This document shows positions 61,778-64,000 of a DNA stretch of 64,000 nucleotides, one piece after another (position 1 is the stretch's first letter; every line of letters starts with the position of its first letter). A program made the translations under genes and the position numbers. This stretch comes from Ceratobasidium sp. AG-K. Lineage: Eukaryota > Basidiomycota > Agaricomycetes > Cantharellales > Ceratobasidiaceae. The notes below the pieces were generated by a model. That model searched no databases and was not told the origin of the DNA. It saw nothing but the letters and a program-made list of their open reading frames with translations. The DNA lies in contig JAWNGF010000011.1 in the NCBI GenBank assembly GCA_037039685.1, positions 1,550,001-1,614,000 of the forward strand, written 5' to 3'.

Positions 61778-64000
61778 TTAATGGTCATTTTTCTTTACAG
61801 GCTCAGGAAGCTCAATCCAATCAGAACGACTACTCGCAAACCCCCTGTTCAGACTCTCGAACGCCGCCAGGTGTTTGTCACTCTGCCTCCGAGGAAAGTC
61901 ACTAACTGCACTTTGTGTGGCAAGAATAGCCTCGTAGTGTGCCTCTGCCTCCCTTGGGATCGCCTTGAACGTTCCAGCTCCTCGTCCGTGCGCGACAATC
62001 TCATAGTGATGGTCGTCGTAGTGTATCATACCCTCGTTACTGCGTGTCATACGATGGCTCCTCTCTTGAACGTGAACCAGCTCTTTATCGTTGCCAAACT
62101 CAATGATAATCGAGATAACCGGTTGTTTTGGGTCTGGGACAGTCAGCTGGCGGATGACGTTACAATCTACGGGCTGCTTGCGGTTCTTGGTTTGCAGGTT
62201 GATCACAGACGTCGTATCACCAGAGATTGGCTCCATAATCGGCCCCATGTGGATAGGAATAACCAAGTCGGTCGAATGTGGATTATCCTTCGCTTGAAGC
62301 GCCATCCCGCGTACCAGTGCCAAGGCCAGGTAGGGCGAGGTCAGCATCTCGGAGTCGAGAGCGAGTGCAAAGTGGGAGAAGGACACGAAGGACTCCGCAA
62401 AGGCATCTTTTAGCGTTGGGACCCCATACTTGCGCGATACCGACTTGGCCTCCGGTACAGTCTCATGGAAACGGTCCACGAACAGCGCGCAAAGGAAATC
62501 CAGCACTGGCACGGGTTGGTGAAAGAATGCTTGATCTGATTCCGGCTTCGATATTCCCAGCTTTGCGAGGTGACCGTGTATAGCAATGTCGTGTGCGCTT
62601 GTCATAAGTAATCGACCGCAAAGCTCCCCTCGTTCTCCTCGTGCCAGAAAGCCTTGTTCGCATATTCTAGCGAGGATCTTTGGACCAAGGCTTTGTATTC
62701 CACTGTGGCCAGACCGTGCATGGAGGTACCGTGCTGCTGCCTCGGCAAGCACAGGCTCGGAGGGTGAACCGGTGTGCATAAACTCCCGATGCACGGGGAT
62801 CGAGTAGACCACGCGCATATGAGACTCCACGAGGTGAGACTCTAGCTGGCGGACAGATGCCATCATCGTATCGAACGTTATTCCAATCCGGACGCCCAGA
62901 GCAGCGAGGTCAGATTCAACGGGGCCTTTGTCGATATTTCCACATGAAGTCAGTTTATCCTGAGCAAACACGAAAATCCGCTTGACGGCATGGTGTGATT
63001 CCAAAAACTGTCTGTAATGGGCGTGCCATCTGTTCATCGAAGATTAGGCTCGGCGAAACCAGCGGTAAATGAAGCATGTGCAGAGCGCGTCCGAACCCAA
63101 CCATCACGTCGATGCCGCAAACGTTTTCGAGTGATACCGCCTTTCCTGCGTCCATTAGGTTCTGAATTACCTTCTTTCCAAACAGGTCGCAAGGGAGCTC
63201 GGTAAAAGGGGGGATCAGGTAGGTCCCGTTGAATGCCCGATTTGATGGATGATAGGCAGCCGGAGGGGGGGACCACTGTAGATGAGAGTTTGTTGATAGG
63301 AAAATGAAGAAGACCGGGGAGTCATTCAGGCTAGTCAACACGGTTCCCAAGTTGTGGTATGCACTTCGTTGCCGTGTCGCAGTTGGACGTCCAATAGCTT
63401 TGGTCAGTTCGTGGGCCTCGTCGAAGTACACAAACACTGCGTTGTTTCCCTTGGGTCGATTTGGAAACACTAGTTCAACAAGCCTGTCGCAGCTGTCTGA
63501 CATTGCCTTGAGTGACAGGCTCAGGCTATTCTCACCCCGGGATTGCTTCTACTTGAGTTGTTAGTCCATAACACCATAGAGACTGTACCCATACCATTGA
63601 ATCCGTCACACATGAATTTGACAGGGCCACTACATCATTCAGGAAGGCTTGTCTGTGCGTTGCGACCCCCGCGGTGTCTAGCCCCTCCCTGAGATATTCC
63701 GCCCATACACTGGCTAGCTCCACCCCTGTTTTCCCACCGCCGATAGTTGCCACTTTTTCGGCGGCTTTGTCGAACAGTACTCTCAAGAATATCGCGTATG
63801 CCTTTTGTAGCTCTTTATCTGATTTCCCGTGGTGAGACAGAAGGTGGTCGCGGACCTGCGCGTCTGGGGGTGGGGAAGCTATCGGCGACGTCAGACTTAC
63901 AGGCTACAAAACCATGTGCAAAACCGAAACCACTCACCGTACCCAGACTCCAAGTGTTCTCGAATGTTGAGTGGAAGGGTGAGTATCGAGTTGGCCGCTT
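61778..64000 (-). CDS. Large NTPase-like protein, 3' part (runs off right edge)
   Basis: Exons on the minus strand: from beyond 64000 to 63943, 63895-63595, 63548-63060 and 63007-61778. Introns are 47, 46 and 52 nt with GT-AG ends and CTAAC- or CTAAT-like branch points in two of them. About 690 residues are visible. A Walker B-like segment (VFVYFDEAHEL) is followed 45-50 residues later by FIFLSTNS, a sensor-1-like block, and then PPFTELPCDLF and GFGRAL. This order is like the NTPase module I associate with Crinkler-type and related basidiomycete proteins. That link is from memory of the pattern, not a search. The C-terminal 400 residues have no recognised domain. No Walker A motif is seen; it may lie outside the window. 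Confidence 0.55.

Noticed and set aside
63008..63059. Frameshift in the NTPase-like gene
   Set aside because: A 52-nt intron with gt...ag ends and a ctaat branch-like sequence restores the frame, and its size fits the other introns.
1..64000. CRISPR arrays, tRNA or rRNA genes
   Set aside because: No short regularly spaced repeats and no clear cloverleaf or rRNA core sequence were found by eye. A tRNAscan run would be needed to exclude a tRNA fully.

Overview
The window comes from a filamentous basidiomycete, most likely an agaricomycete close to Rhizoctonia/Ceratobasidiaceae. This is inferred from very short introns (43-87 nt) in every host gene, the style of the BTB-like, pectate lyase and NTPase-like genes, and the load of Ty3/Gypsy chromoviruses. 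It is not bacterial: there is no operon structure, no CRISPR array and no bacterial-type insertion sequence.

Positions 1-51322 are almost entirely nested LTR retrotransposons. I sort them into four families by LTR and protein similarity. Family A has LTRs of 455-457 bp and four copies: A0 (minus, cut by the window start), A1 (14365-21575), A2 (23425-37879) and A3 (minus, 26817-34045). Family B (LTR about 420 bp, minus) occupies 3381-14364 and has a solo LTR at 39360-39781. Family C (LTR 487-501 bp) has two copies, C1 (21576-43639) and C2 (43153-51322), that share one LTR; a solo C LTR lies at 49354. Family D (LTR 413 bp) is at 3883-11247 and carries an antisense solo D LTR in its own gag. Matching 5-bp target duplications give the order of events: D into B; solo D into D; A2 into C1; A3 into A2; solo B into C1; solo C into C2. 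A1 has unlike flanks (family B on the left, family C on the right), so it is probably a recombinant that joined two once separate nests.

All four families carry Gag with a CCHC knuckle, and Pol with protease, RT, RNase H, integrase and a C-terminal chromodomain. A, B and C also carry a third ORF after Pol, in the -1 frame and with a long overlap. The A and C products share a CxxC core, and the A and B products carry SUMO-interaction-like motifs. A, C and D have primer-binding sites complementary to their own predicted transcript starts (Tf1-type self-priming). Family A has a conserved -1 slippery heptamer at the gag end. Most gag and pol genes are broken, and nearly every stop that differs between copies is a CGA to TGA change.

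Positions 51323-64000 are host sequence. They hold a BTB-like pseudogene cut by the C2 LTR, an intact BTB-like paralogue, a secreted PL3 pectate lyase, an ankyrin/CCCH zinc-finger protein, a small three-exon orphan gene, and on the minus strand a large NTPase-like gene that runs off the right edge.
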